Source: Devosia sp. (GTDB lineage: Bacteria > Pseudomonadota > Alphaproteobacteria > Rhizobiales > Devosiaceae). Taken from it: a stretch of DNA of 13,971 nucleotides. The stretch covers positions 1 to 13,971 of the forward strand of contig DROE01000314.1 in assembly GCA_011322005.1 (NCBI GenBank). The letters are read 5' to 3'. The notes beneath the pieces are model-generated. The model was not told the origin of the DNA. It worked only from the letters and a program-made list of their open reading frames with translations, and made no database searches. This document shows, one piece after another, positions 7,807 through 13,971 of this stretch (the first letter of the stretch is position 1; the number at the start of each line of letters is the position of its first letter). A program made the position numbers and the translations under genes.

Positions 7807-9370
7807 TTGCGCCCTCCTTCATGACGCCATCGGGGGCAAGTCCGAAATCGGCCGGAAACAGTTTTATCGCCGACTTTACGGGCAGGGGAGTCAGACCACC
7901 CATAGCACACATGGAGCCCTCTTCCATCACCTCGCACAGGTCTTTGATGAGTGTGAGACAAGAATCAATATCTTTTCCGGCTATGAGTTTATCCATCAGT
8001 TCGCGGCCCCTCACCGCACCGATGCGGCACGGTGTGCACTTGCCGCAACTCTCAATGGCGCAGAACTCAAAGGCAAAGCGGGCCATTTCAGCCATGTCGG
8101 TGTTTTCGTCGAACACTACAATGCCGCCGTGGCCGAGCATGGCCCCGGCCCCGGCCAGCGCCTCATAATCCATCGGCAAATCGAGCATGCCCTCATCGAC
8201 ATAAGCTCCCAGCGGCCCCCCAAGCTGCGCGCATTTGAAGGGCTTGCCACTGGCGGTGCCGCCGCCAAAATCCTCGATGAGTTCGCGGATGGTGAGGCCG
8301 AACGCGACCTCCACCAGCCCGCCATGTTTGACATTGCCCGCCAGCTGGAAGGCCTGTGTGCCCCGCGAGCGCCCGGTGCCCAGTGCCTTGTAAGCCCCAG
8401 CGCCATCAGCGAGAATTGTTGGCACGCTGGCCAGCGTCAGAACATTGTGCACCAGCGTGGGCTGACCAAAAAGCCCGGAAATGGCCGGGATTGGCGGCTT
8501 GGCCCTGACTTCCCCGCGCTTGCCCTCAAGGCTTTCAAGCATGGCGCTCTCTTCGCCGCACACATAGGAGCCCGCGCCCCGGCGCACGGTGATGTCGAAC
8601 GCATGCTTTGAGCCGCCCACCGTCTCGCCCAGCCAACCGGCATCGCGCAGAATGTCAATCGCCATTTTGAGGGATTTGGTGGCGGCGGGATATTCGCTTC
8701 TGACATAGATGAGCCCATGCGTTGCCCCCACCGCCAGTCCGGCAATAATCATGCCCTCGAGCAGTAAAAACGGGTCGCCCTCCATCAGCATGCGGTCGGC
8801 AAAGGTGCCGCTGTCCCCCTCGTCGGCGTTGCAGCAGATGTATTTTTGTTCCGCCGCGTCCTGCGCCGCCACGGTGCGCCATTTGATGCCGGCGGGAAAG
8901 CCCGCTCCCCCCCTTCCGCGCAGGCCGGACTCCGCCACGGCCTCAACAATATCATCAGGGCTTGTTGACAGCGCCTTTTTCAGGCCCTCCAGCCCGCCAT
9001 GGGCCTGATAGTCGTCGATGTTCAGCGGGTCGATGATGCCGAGGCGGGAAAACATTACCCGGTTCTGCTTTTTCAGGAACTCAATTTTGTCCACAAGCCC
9101 CAGACACAGGGAGTGGCCGGTATCGCCGGTCAATGTCGCTTCCCAGACCGAGGCAACATCTTGTGCGGTAACCGGGCCATAGGCAAGACGCCCCTCAGGC
9201 GTTTCCACTTCAACGAGCGGTTCGAGCCAGTACATGCCCCGCGACCCGGTGCGCACCAAATCGATTTTCTTGTCGCCTGTCTTTGCCAGTTCGATGAACG
9301 CGGCGGCGACCCTGTCGGCCCCGACCGAAACCGCTCCGCTATCGCCGGGCACAAAGATACGTGTCCTCAT
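7784..9370 (-). CDS. fdsB: NAD-dependent formate dehydrogenase, FMN/NAD-binding subunit FdsB
   Basis: This 528-residue homologue of NuoF takes electrons from FdsA and reduces NAD+ through FMN. The NADH-binding glycine loop GLRGRGGAGFPAG is at 149-161. The FMN-site segment CCNADEGDSGTFADR follows about 25 residues later. The 4Fe-4S ligands are Cys442, 445, 448 (SCGKCTPCR) and Cys488 (SMCAMGG), with the NuoF-like 40-residue spacing. The N-terminal ~90 residues correspond to the thioredoxin-like extension found in FdsB proteins. That extension has no cysteine before Cys89, so it should not carry a 2Fe-2S cluster. The start codon overlaps the fdsG stop as ATGA (4 bases), indicating translational coupling. 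It is cytoplasmic, and its length agrees with the family (about 500-520). Confidence 0.97.
   Translation of the reverse strand: MRTRIFVPGDSGAVSVGADRVAAAFIELAKTGDKKIDLVRTGSRGMYWLEPLVEVETPEGRLAYGPVTAQDVASVWEATLTGDTGHSLCLGLVDKIEFLKKQNRVMFSRLGIIDPLNIDDYQAHGGLEGLKKALSTSPDDIVEAVAESGLRGRGGAGFPAGIKWRTVAAQDAAEQKYICCNADEGDSGTFADRMLMEGDPFLLLEGMIIAGLAVGATHGLIYVRSEYPAATKSLKMAIDILRDAGWLGETVGGSKHAFDITVRRGAGSYVCGEESAMLESLEGKRGEVRAKPPIPAISGLFGQPTLVHNVLTLASVPTILADGAGAYKALGTGRSRGTQAFQLAGNVKHGGLVEVAFGLTIRELIEDFGGGTASGKPFKCAQLGGPLGAYVDEGMLDLPMDYEALAGAGAMLGHGGIVVFDENTDMAEMARFAFEFCAIESCGKCTPCRIGAVRGRELMDKLIAGKDIDSCLTLIKDLCEVMEEGSMCAMGGLTPLPVKSAIKLFPADFGLAPDGVMKEGANARAQAT
7813..7819 (-). promoter_or_regulatory. Ribosome binding site of fdsA
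   Basis: AAGGAGG on the minus strand lies 6 bases before the fdsA ATG, inside the 3' end of fdsB. It is the best Shine-Dalgarno in the fds operon and fixes the fdsA start at 7806 despite the 23-base overlap. Confidence 0.8.
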
Positions 9371-9846
9371 TCTGATGCCTCATCCGCAAGAGCCGCGTGC
9401 TCAACTATTGCCACCAGGTGGTCTTTTTCAACCCTTCCATGCAGGGTCCCCCCGACAGTCACGGCTGGCGCCAGGGCGCAATTGCCCAGACAATAGACAG
9501 CTTCCACACCGATTCGCGGGCGGCCCTTCGTCAACTCCTCAGCCACCGGTAACAGGTTTTCCGCTCCCATCGACTGACAGGCCTCGCCCCGGCACACGCG
9601 CACAATGGTGCCCGGCGCGGCCTCGGAACGAAAATCGTCATAAAAACTGATGACCCCGTGCACTTCGGCCCTTGTGATGTTGAGTGCCTCGGCAATTTCT
9701 TTCTGCGTTGTTTCGTCCACGAAACCCAACACAGCCTGAACGTCGTGCAAAACTTCAATCAAATCCGACCCGCGATTGGCATAGCGCAGGCAAATTTTAC
9801 GAACTTTGTCAGGCGCGCCATAAGGGGCATCTATTGAATTTTTCAT
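9367..9846 (-). CDS. fdsG: NAD-dependent formate dehydrogenase, 2Fe-2S subunit FdsG
   Basis: This 159-residue NuoE-like protein binds one 2Fe-2S cluster through Cys85, Cys90, Cys119 and Cys123 (motifs CRGEAC and YCLGNC). The N-terminal helical part includes LHDVQAVLGFVDE and the EVHGVISFYDDF stretch typical of the NuoE/HoxE/FdsG family. It forms the small part of the diaphorase unit with FdsB. It is the first gene of the fds block. The ATG at 9846 lacks a clear Shine-Dalgarno (only GGGTTGATGAA precedes it), and a second ATG five bases upstream is out of frame. Only 50 bases separate it from the manC stop, so either a short promoter lies there or inside manC, or it is read through from manC. 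I see no LysR-type fdsR regulator nearby. Confidence 0.95.
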   Translation of the reverse strand: MKNSIDAPYGAPDKVRKICLRYANRGSDLIEVLHDVQAVLGFVDETTQKEIAEALNITRAEVHGVISFYDDFRSEAAPGTIVRVCRGEACQSMGAENLLPVAEELTKGRPRIGVEAVYCLGNCALAPAVTVGGTLHGRVEKDHLVAIVEHAALADEASE

Positions 9847-9896
9847 TTCATCAACCCGAGTTCAGTCAGCGAATTTCCCGATATTTTGCACATGAC

Positions 9897-10997
9897 CTAT
9901 TCTTTTTTCACCAGATACGCCGGAAGCTTATCTGCATGCCCTCCGCGCTTTACCGCCTCAAAAAGGTCCCGGATTTGCTCCTCGTTTCCCCGGCTTGCCA
10001 CCAGTACCGCATCGCCGGTTTCAACGACAATCACATCTTTGAGCCCGGCGACACCCACCGTGCGGCTTTGAGCATGAATGATTGAGTTTTTTGTGTCTAT
10101 CAAAACCGCTCCGCCAGCCACATGATTGCCCTGAGCATCTGCCGGGTTCAGCGCAGCATAGCTTTCCCAGGTGCCGATATCCTGCCATTGGAAATCGGCA
10201 TGAACGACTTTCAGACTTTGTGACCTTTCCAGCACCGCATGGTCAAATGAAATGTTTCGACATCGCTCATAGGTAGCGAGGGGCAGGCTGATATGCTCAA
10301 TTCCATCTATCATGATGGACTCAGCGGCCCGCCCAGATGCCTGTGTCACTTCAAGTATATCGGGAGCATGCAGCGCAAACGCGTCCAGAAGCACCCCGGC
10401 GCACGAGACGACCATGCCCGAATTCCACAGGAACTGTGAAGATTCAACAAAAGCCCGCGCCGCATCGGCCGGCGGTTTCTCCACAAACTGCAGAACCTGT
10501 TCATTGCTGGCCTTTATGTAGCCAAAGGCCGTGTCTGGGGTAGTCGGGGGCAGGCCAATAAGGGCAATTTCCCCCGTTTGTGCATGGTCGATACTCTTGG
10601 CAACCGCCTCCCTGAGGCCGGGCTCATATCTGGTGATATGGTCGGCGGGCAGGCACAGCATAATCGTGTCGCGCCCGAACTTTCGTGCAACAAAGCGGGC
10701 GGCCGAGGCGATGGCAGGCGCTGTATTTCTGGGCACGGGCTCCATAATTGTGGCCATGCCGAGGCCAGTTGAGGCGCTTGAGAGGAAATGCTGGCGAACC
10801 CGGAAGGCGAAAGCCTCGTTGGTTACAGAAAGTATGAATTTTTCAGAGGCGAATTTACCAGCCCGGTTCAGGGCGTGCCACATCAGAGTCCGGCCGTCGG
10901 GCGTCTCCAGAAAAACCTTGGACCTGTCTCCGCTGGACACCGGCCACAGACGCGCGCCTTCCCCTCCACAAAGGATTACCGGCACCACCGCGCTCAT
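9897..10997 (-). CDS. manC: Mannose-1-phosphate guanylyltransferase (single-domain ManC)
   Basis: The 366-residue nucleotidyltransferase should form GDP-mannose from GTP and mannose-1-phosphate in the cytoplasm. The activation loop GGEGARLWPVS is at 11-21. LCLPADHI, QFVEKPP and FQWQDIGTWESYAAL are further family landmarks, and the C-terminal part ends with the VVETGDAVLVASR segment. The phosphomannose-isomerase cupin domain of bifunctional ManC/AlgA enzymes (~470 residues) is absent. After the activation loop the usual PKQF is replaced by SKVF. The frame is open to 11069, but the ATG at 10997 is chosen because the family sequence starts directly there and GGGGAAATGGAGA precedes it. The product would feed a mannose-, rhamnose- or fucose-containing glycan, fitting the polysaccharide genes at the left of the window. 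The 185 bases upstream to the zur stop contain no gene and no promoter I can defend. Confidence 0.9.
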   Translation of the reverse strand: MSAVVPVILCGGEGARLWPVSSGDRSKVFLETPDGRTLMWHALNRAGKFASEKFILSVTNEAFAFRVRQHFLSSASTGLGMATIMEPVPRNTAPAIASAARFVARKFGRDTIMLCLPADHITRYEPGLREAVAKSIDHAQTGEIALIGLPPTTPDTAFGYIKASNEQVLQFVEKPPADAARAFVESSQFLWNSGMVVSCAGVLLDAFALHAPDILEVTQASGRAAESIMIDGIEHISLPLATYERCRNISFDHAVLERSQSLKVVHADFQWQDIGTWESYAALNPADAQGNHVAGGAVLIDTKNSIIHAQSRTVGVAGLKDVIVVETGDAVLVASRGNEEQIRDLFEAVKRGGHADKLPAYLVKKE

Positions 10998-11182
10998 TCT
11001 CCATTTCCCCCCAAAACCCGGCATATGCGCATTGGCAGCGGCGCGGCCGCCCCGGTGGCCACTGGCCAAGCCCCTTCCCGATTGGGCCGGACCTTGCCCT
11101 AAATTTTACGGGCAGGCAATGTCACAGTCGAATATTGGTGCGCTTTTTCAAGCAGTTGCCGGAATGTTATGCTTTTTACGCT

Positions 11183-11584
11183 TCAACTTTCCAGCACGCA
11201 GGCGGCACAGGTACCGTGCAATTCAACAACCGGGCTGACGGCTCGAAACCCTTCACGCTCCGCCCATCCCTCAAGGCGCTGACGCAAAACAAAGTCCGAA
11301 AACTCCGTGACTCCCCCGCAGGCCTTGCAGATGGCAAAGGCCGCCAATCCGTTTCTTTGACACTGCTCGCCCGCGCAAGCGACATAGGCATTCAGGCTTT
11401 CCAACCGGTGGGCGTGGCCCCGCCCGATCAGAGCGGCCAGCGCGCGATAAATCTGAAGGGGTGCTTTTAGTCCCTCATCCCTGAGCCGGTCCAGTATGTC
11501 GTAGGCGCTGAGCGGCTTTTCCTCTTCTTTCAGGACATCAAGGACCAGGAACTGATTACGGGTCAGTGTTTTCTGCCGGCTCAT
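11183..11584 (-). CDS. zur: Fur-family transcriptional regulator, Zur-like
   Basis: This 133-residue protein has the winged-helix DNA-binding half of the family (LTRNQFLVLDVLKEEEKPLSAYDIL, recognition region LQIYRALAALIGRGHAHRLES), followed by the zinc dimerisation half. A structural zinc site is clear: Cys86-xx-Cys89 and Cys126-xx-Cys129, with the same 40-residue spacing as Escherichia coli Zur. Counted against that protein, His59, Cys70 and Glu94 match the regulatory zinc ligands His77, Cys88 and Glu111. No histidine stands at the place of His96, where the loop reads AGEQCQRNG. It should repress zinc-uptake genes when zinc is bound, but none are in the window. GAGAGG lies 5 bases before the ATG. 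It probably has its own promoter in the 163-base gap behind the Crp/Fnr gene. A Fur or Mur role is less likely because the DNA-binding part reads like Zur. Confidence 0.85.
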   Translation of the reverse strand: MSRQKTLTRNQFLVLDVLKEEEKPLSAYDILDRLRDEGLKAPLQIYRALAALIGRGHAHRLESLNAYVACAGEQCQRNGLAAFAICKACGGVTEFSDFVLRQRLEGWAEREGFRAVSPVVELHGTCAACVLES

Positions 11585-11747
11585 TTTGACCTCTCGCCTT
11601 TTTGTCTGGTTCGCAATCGCCCGGCAAGGAATTGGCGGCAGGAGCGAAACCGGCCTCCGGATGCTGCCCGCAGGGTTTGAGTTGGCGGGGAGCGCCCAGA
11701 ATACCGGTACTGTCCGAGCCCATCCAAACCGGCAAATGCCCGGCCTC

Positions 11748-12413
11748 TCAGATATCCCTTGTTTCGTATTGCGCCCTCAGGGCAAGGGCGCGGGGGTCAA
11801 GAATGCGGATGCTCCCCCGGTCCGGTTTAAGCAGCCCGCTTTTGGCCATTGCTTCAACGCGGCGGGATACAACCTCGCGCGATGATCCTATTATGGTTGC
11901 AAGCTCTGCATGAGTTGCCTTGATCTCGCCTTCCCGGGCGCGCTCCAGCAGGCATTGGGCCAGACGCGCCTCGACAGTGACGAAAGCCACCTTTTCCAGA
12001 ACCTGCATCACCGTGTTCAGCCGTTCGGCAAACGCAGAAAACACGAACCCCCGGAACCTGTCTGACTGCGCCATAAGCTCGACAAACATTTCTCTTGGCA
12101 CCAGAACAACAGAAATGTCGGTTTCTGCGATGGCTTCGCCGATATATTGTTGTTCCCCCAGCAAGCCAAGAGTGGTCTGGACGCAGGTCTGGCCCGGCTC
12201 AACGGAATAAAGCAGCAGTTCGCGACCATTGGCGCCGCTCAGATAGACCCCGACACGGCCCGACAACGCCATGACGAAGCCCCTGACCGGATCTCCCGGC
12301 CGGAACAGAACATGGCCACGGGGCAGAACAACAGGGGAAAGCGCGCCAAGTTTTTCGCGCGCCACTTCATCGAGGCGTTCCAATCCCAGAGCCTTTAGCG
12401 TCCAATCGCCCAT
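11748..12413 (-). CDS. Crp/Fnr-family transcriptional regulator
   Basis: From ATG 12413 this is a 221-residue protein with an N-terminal cyclic-nucleotide-binding-like beta barrel (about 25-120), a dimerisation helix (about 122-145) and a C-terminal helix-turn-helix (about 165-190). The recognition helix reads SSREVVSRR. Glu180, Ser183 and Arg184 make the E-x-x-S-R pattern of FNR-type proteins, which read TTGAT half-sites. There is no N-terminal cysteine cluster, and the only cysteines are Cys77 and Cys154, so it cannot be an Fe-S oxygen sensor like FNR. The barrel also lacks an obvious cAMP-pocket signature, so the signal is unknown. The frame is open 30 codons further upstream, but ATG 12413 sits one base after the stop of the preceding gene (TGACATG), indicating coupled translation. 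The longer start would overlap that gene. The target genes are unknown, with its own operon a natural candidate. Confidence 0.85.
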   Translation of the reverse strand: MGDWTLKALGLERLDEVAREKLGALSPVVLPRGHVLFRPGDPVRGFVMALSGRVGVYLSGANGRELLLYSVEPGQTCVQTTLGLLGEQQYIGEAIAETDISVVLVPREMFVELMAQSDRFRGFVFSAFAERLNTVMQVLEKVAFVTVEARLAQCLLERAREGEIKATHAELATIIGSSREVVSRRVEAMAKSGLLKPDRGSIRILDPRALALRAQYETRDI

Positions 12414-12414
12414 G

Positions 12415-12960
12415 TCAGAAAAGCAGGCCGAAACCTGCCACCCCGACCCTCTTCGGGCCAAGCGTGAAGCTGAGTGGCCCCCCAACAGGGCCACCCCCGC
12501 CATACAGATACTGGGATATCAATTCGGGACGGTCGGGAAATTTCCGCACACATCTGAAGCAGAACTGGCGCCCCTTACCGGGCCTCCAGGCTTCTGTCAG
12601 TTCGGCCTGCACCTCGGCAAAACACGCTTGGGAAACGGGGTCTCCATCTCTTCGGGTTCCCAAAATGTCTTCAAAAGCAATCCGGGCGGTTTCCCATAAA
12701 AGCCCGTCAGCGTGAGGGTCGCCCTTTGCGGGCACGCTCAACAGCGTGATCTCATCCCAGAGTTCGATTGCATCACGGGAGAACCGGTTCCCCCCCTTTG
12801 GTGCCAGTGCTCCTTCGGAAACCGCCTTGAACAAACAGGCTCCCGCCTCCGGTTCGGAGCACCACACAGCACCGGGCGTCAAAAGCGCGGCAACCTGCTG
12901 AGTTGAGAGCCAGGGGGACTGGGCGTTCGCGCCGCTGGTTTTCTTCAGGTGACCTGCCAT
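12415..12960 (-). CDS. Unknown 181-residue protein, coupled to Crp/Fnr gene
   Basis: I do not recognise this protein. It starts at ATG 12960 behind a strong Shine-Dalgarno (GGAGG, 4-base spacing). The segment WLSTQQVAALLT (17-28) resembles the opening helix of an excisionase/MerR-like helix-turn-helix, and a basic GNRFSRDAIELWDE stretch (57-70) follows, but the spacing between them is unusual. There is a CFRC pair (Cys134, Cys137) and two further cysteines (Cys34, Cys42). The C-terminus is glycine-rich and hydrophobic (residues 154-181) and looks unlike a folded core, so a frame change near the end cannot be excluded. No signal peptide or membrane helix is evident. Its stop is followed after one base by the Crp/Fnr start, so the two are made together. 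A partner or modulator of that regulator is a guess. Confidence 0.65.
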   Translation of the reverse strand: MAGHLKKTSGANAQSPWLSTQQVAALLTPGAVWCSEPEAGACLFKAVSEGALAPKGGNRFSRDAIELWDEITLLSVPAKGDPHADGLLWETARIAFEDILGTRRDGDPVSQACFAEVQAELTEAWRPGKGRQFCFRCVRKFPDRPELISQYLYGGGGPVGGPLSFTLGPKRVGVAGFGLLF

Positions 12961-13031
12961 AGCGCCTCCACCAAGACCGAGAGCAGCGCCATTAGTGCAG
13001 CAAACGCAAGGCGCGCACTCCTCCTTCTCAT
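12945..13031 (-). CDS. Possible 28-residue small membrane peptide
   Basis: A short frame bridges the 67-base gap between the aldo/keto reductase and the unknown gene. Its ATG (13031) overlaps the reductase stop as ATGA, and its TGA (12945-12947) lies 16 bases inside the unknown gene. The peptide has a basic N-terminus (MRRRSAR) followed by one hydrophobic stretch (LAFAALMALLSVLVEALW), the pattern of a small membrane protein or bare signal anchor. Codons 2-4 are AGA AGG AGG, rare in GC-rich genomes, and double as a Shine-Dalgarno-like sequence. No good ribosome site precedes the ATG, so expression would depend on coupling to the reductase. It may equally be chance. Confidence 0.28.
   Translation of the reverse strand: MRRRSARLAFAALMALLSVLVEALWQVT
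12965..12969 (-). promoter_or_regulatory. Ribosome binding site of the unknown 181-residue gene
   Basis: GGAGG within GGTGGAGGCGCT on the minus strand lies 4 bases before ATG 12960. It supports this start and the reality of the otherwise unrecognised gene. Confidence 0.6.
13020..13026 (-). promoter_or_regulatory. Shine-Dalgarno-like AAGGAGG without a clear start
   Basis: A perfect AAGGAGG on the minus strand lies just after the reductase stop. The GTG behind it is only one base away. A TTG ten bases on opens a 5-codon frame, and the next real start is about 60 bases downstream. It either belongs to the rare-arginine codons of the small frame at 12945-13031 or is an orphan site. Confidence 0.3.
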
Positions 13032-13971
13032 CTCAGCCAGCCTTGGGGCTTGGGGGCCAAATCCATCAGAACGGGTTTAGCAATTTCGTCAATCGCCTGA
13101 ATTTCCCCGGAGTTCAGTTCAAGATTGTTCACGGCGCCCAGACAGTCCTTGAGCTGTTCCAGATTGCGCACTCCAACCAATGCCGATGTCACTTCTTTGC
13201 GGCGCAACACCCAGGAGAGCGCCAATTGCACCATTGACTGGCCCCGCGCCTCTGCAATGGGGCGCAGGCGCTCGACCGCAGCTATAATATCGGGGTGCAT
13301 ATGGCTTTTGCGCACGCTTGTCTGTTTGCCTGCGGCCCGGGTTTGGGGGGCAACTCCCCGGGCATATTTTCCCGAAAGCACCCCTTGCGTCAGGGGCGAA
13401 AAGGCAATGATGCCCATGCCTTCGTCAGCGCAGGCTCCAATGGTGTCATCTTCTTCAATCCAGCGGTTTATCATGGAGTATGATGGCTGATGAATGGTGC
13501 AGGGAACGCCCATTTCCCTGAGTATCGCGCTGGCCTGCCGGGTTTCTTTTTCGGGGTAGCTTGAGATACCCGCATAAAGCGCCTTGCCCGATTTGACGAT
13601 GTCGGCGAGCGCACCCATGGTTTCTTCCAGCGGTGTTTCAGGATCAGGGCGGTGGGAATAGAAGATGTCCACATAGTCCAGCCCCATGCGCTTCAGGCTC
13701 TGGTCGCAACTGGCCATCAGATATTTGCGGCTGCCGAACTCCCCATAGGGGCCGGGCCACATGCGATAGCCCGCCTTGCTCGAAATTATCATTTCATCAC
13801 GGTAGGGGCGAAATTCCTGAGCCAGGACATTGCCAAACAGTTCCTCGGCTGAACCGGGAGGAGGACCGTAATTATTGGCCAGATCGAAATGGGTGACCCC
13901 TGCGTCAAAAGCGTGGGAAAGAATTTCCACGGCACTTGTATGGTCGCGGGTTCCCCCGAAATTCTGCCACA
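13028..13971 (-). CDS. Aldo/keto reductase, YghZ (AKR14, L-glyceraldehyde 3-phosphate reductase)-like, 5' truncated
   Basis: The frame is open to the right edge of the window, so the N-terminus (about 30-35 residues by comparison with the ~346-residue Escherichia coli YghZ) is missing. The GTG at 13928-13930 is not the start: codons upstream of it read WQNFGGTRDHTSA, continuing the family sequence. The AKR tetrad is visible as the Asp and Tyr of HFDLANNYG, the Lys of IISSKAGY and the His of FYSHRPD. GPPPGSAEELFG, WPGPYG and IHQPSYSMINRW are YghZ/Kv-beta-like signatures. It should be a cytoplasmic NADPH-dependent reductase of small aldehydes such as L-glyceraldehyde 3-phosphate or methylglyoxal; the exact substrate is not determined by the sequence. 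It is the first visible gene of a compact minus-strand group with an unknown protein and a Crp/Fnr regulator. Confidence 0.92.
   Translation of the reverse strand, partial: WQNFGGTRDHTSAVEILSHAFDAGVTHFDLANNYGPPPGSAEELFGNVLAQEFRPYRDEMIISSKAGYRMWPGPYGEFGSRKYLMASCDQSLKRMGLDYVDIFYSHRPDPETPLEETMGALADIVKSGKALYAGISSYPEKETRQASAILREMGVPCTIHQPSYSMINRWIEEDDTIGACADEGMGIIAFSPLTQGVLSGKYARGVAPQTRAAGKQTSVRKSHMHPDIIAAVERLRPIAEARGQSMVQLALSWVLRRKEVTSALVGVRNLEQLKDCLGAVNNLELNSGEIQAIDEIAKPVLMDLAPKPQGWLR

Noticed and set aside
7535..8611. 358-residue open frame on the + strand opposite fdsB
   Set aside because: Same reason: fdsB on the other strand carries all NAD, FMN and 4Fe-4S motifs over this stretch.
10998..11069. 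Longer N-terminus of ManC from ATG 11069
   Set aside because: The 24 extra residues (Gly/Ala/Arg-rich) are not part of the fold. The family start at 10997 has purine-rich sequence just upstream.
11158..11182. Zur-box-like GAATGTTATG near the zur stop / upstream of manC
   Set aside because: Only one half-site resembles the alphaproteobacterial Zur motif. The mirror half matches at too few positions, and manC is not an expected Zur target.
11585..11747. Gap between the Crp/Fnr gene and zur searched for promoter, terminator or small gene
   Set aside because: Apart from the zur Shine-Dalgarno, no convincing -35/-10 pair, hairpin with T tract, or coding frame was found by eye.
12414..12503. Longer N-terminus of the Crp/Fnr protein from ATG 12503
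   Set aside because: It would overlap the coupled upstream gene by about 90 bases and adds a stretch not seen in the family. The ATG one base after the upstream stop fits better.

Overview
The window looks like chromosomal DNA of an alphaproteobacterium, most likely a Hyphomicrobiales (Rhizobiales) relative. This rests on the soluble NAD-dependent formate dehydrogenase operon (fdsGBA plus fdhD), a Zur-type Fur regulator of alphaproteobacterial character, a WreQ/WreU/WreV-like (WbpV/WbpL/WbpM-like) polysaccharide gene trio, and moderately high GC. No tRNA, rRNA, CRISPR array, insertion sequence or phage gene is visible. No gap between genes exceeds about 200 bases.

Left part (1-4047, all + strand): a surface-polysaccharide locus. 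It holds the 3' end of an NAD-dependent sugar epimerase/4-reductase, a membrane glycosyl-1-phosphate transferase of the WecA/WbpL family that would load the first sugar onto undecaprenyl phosphate, a membrane-anchored WbpM/CapD-type nucleotide-sugar 4,6-dehydratase, and a small PAPS-dependent sulfotransferase. Together they fit synthesis of a 6-deoxy-HexNAc (QuiNAc- or FucNAc-type) initiated glycan that may then be sulfated.

Middle part (4162-10997, all - strand, converging on the first block): transcribed right to left are manC (GDP-mannose supply), then fdsG, fdsB, fdsA and fdhD. The fds genes overlap or nearly touch and encode a complete catalytic formate:NAD+ oxidoreductase: an FdsG 2Fe-2S subunit, an FdsB FMN/NAD/4Fe-4S subunit, and an FdsA molybdenum subunit with an active-site cysteine. 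FdhD is the sulfurtransferase that activates the molybdenum cofactor. The fdsD gene that commonly ends such operons is not present.

Right part (11183-13971, - strand): a Zur-like Fur-family repressor lacking one expected zinc-site histidine. Upstream of it lies a tightly packed group in the order YghZ-like aldo/keto reductase (cut by the window end), a possible 28-residue membrane peptide, a 181-residue protein that I do not recognise, and a Crp/Fnr regulator with an FNR-type recognition helix but no Fe-S cysteine cluster.

Most of the window is well-understood biology. The least explained piece is the aldo/keto reductase - small ORF - unknown protein - Crp/Fnr cluster. I do not see convincing evidence of a wholly new system.
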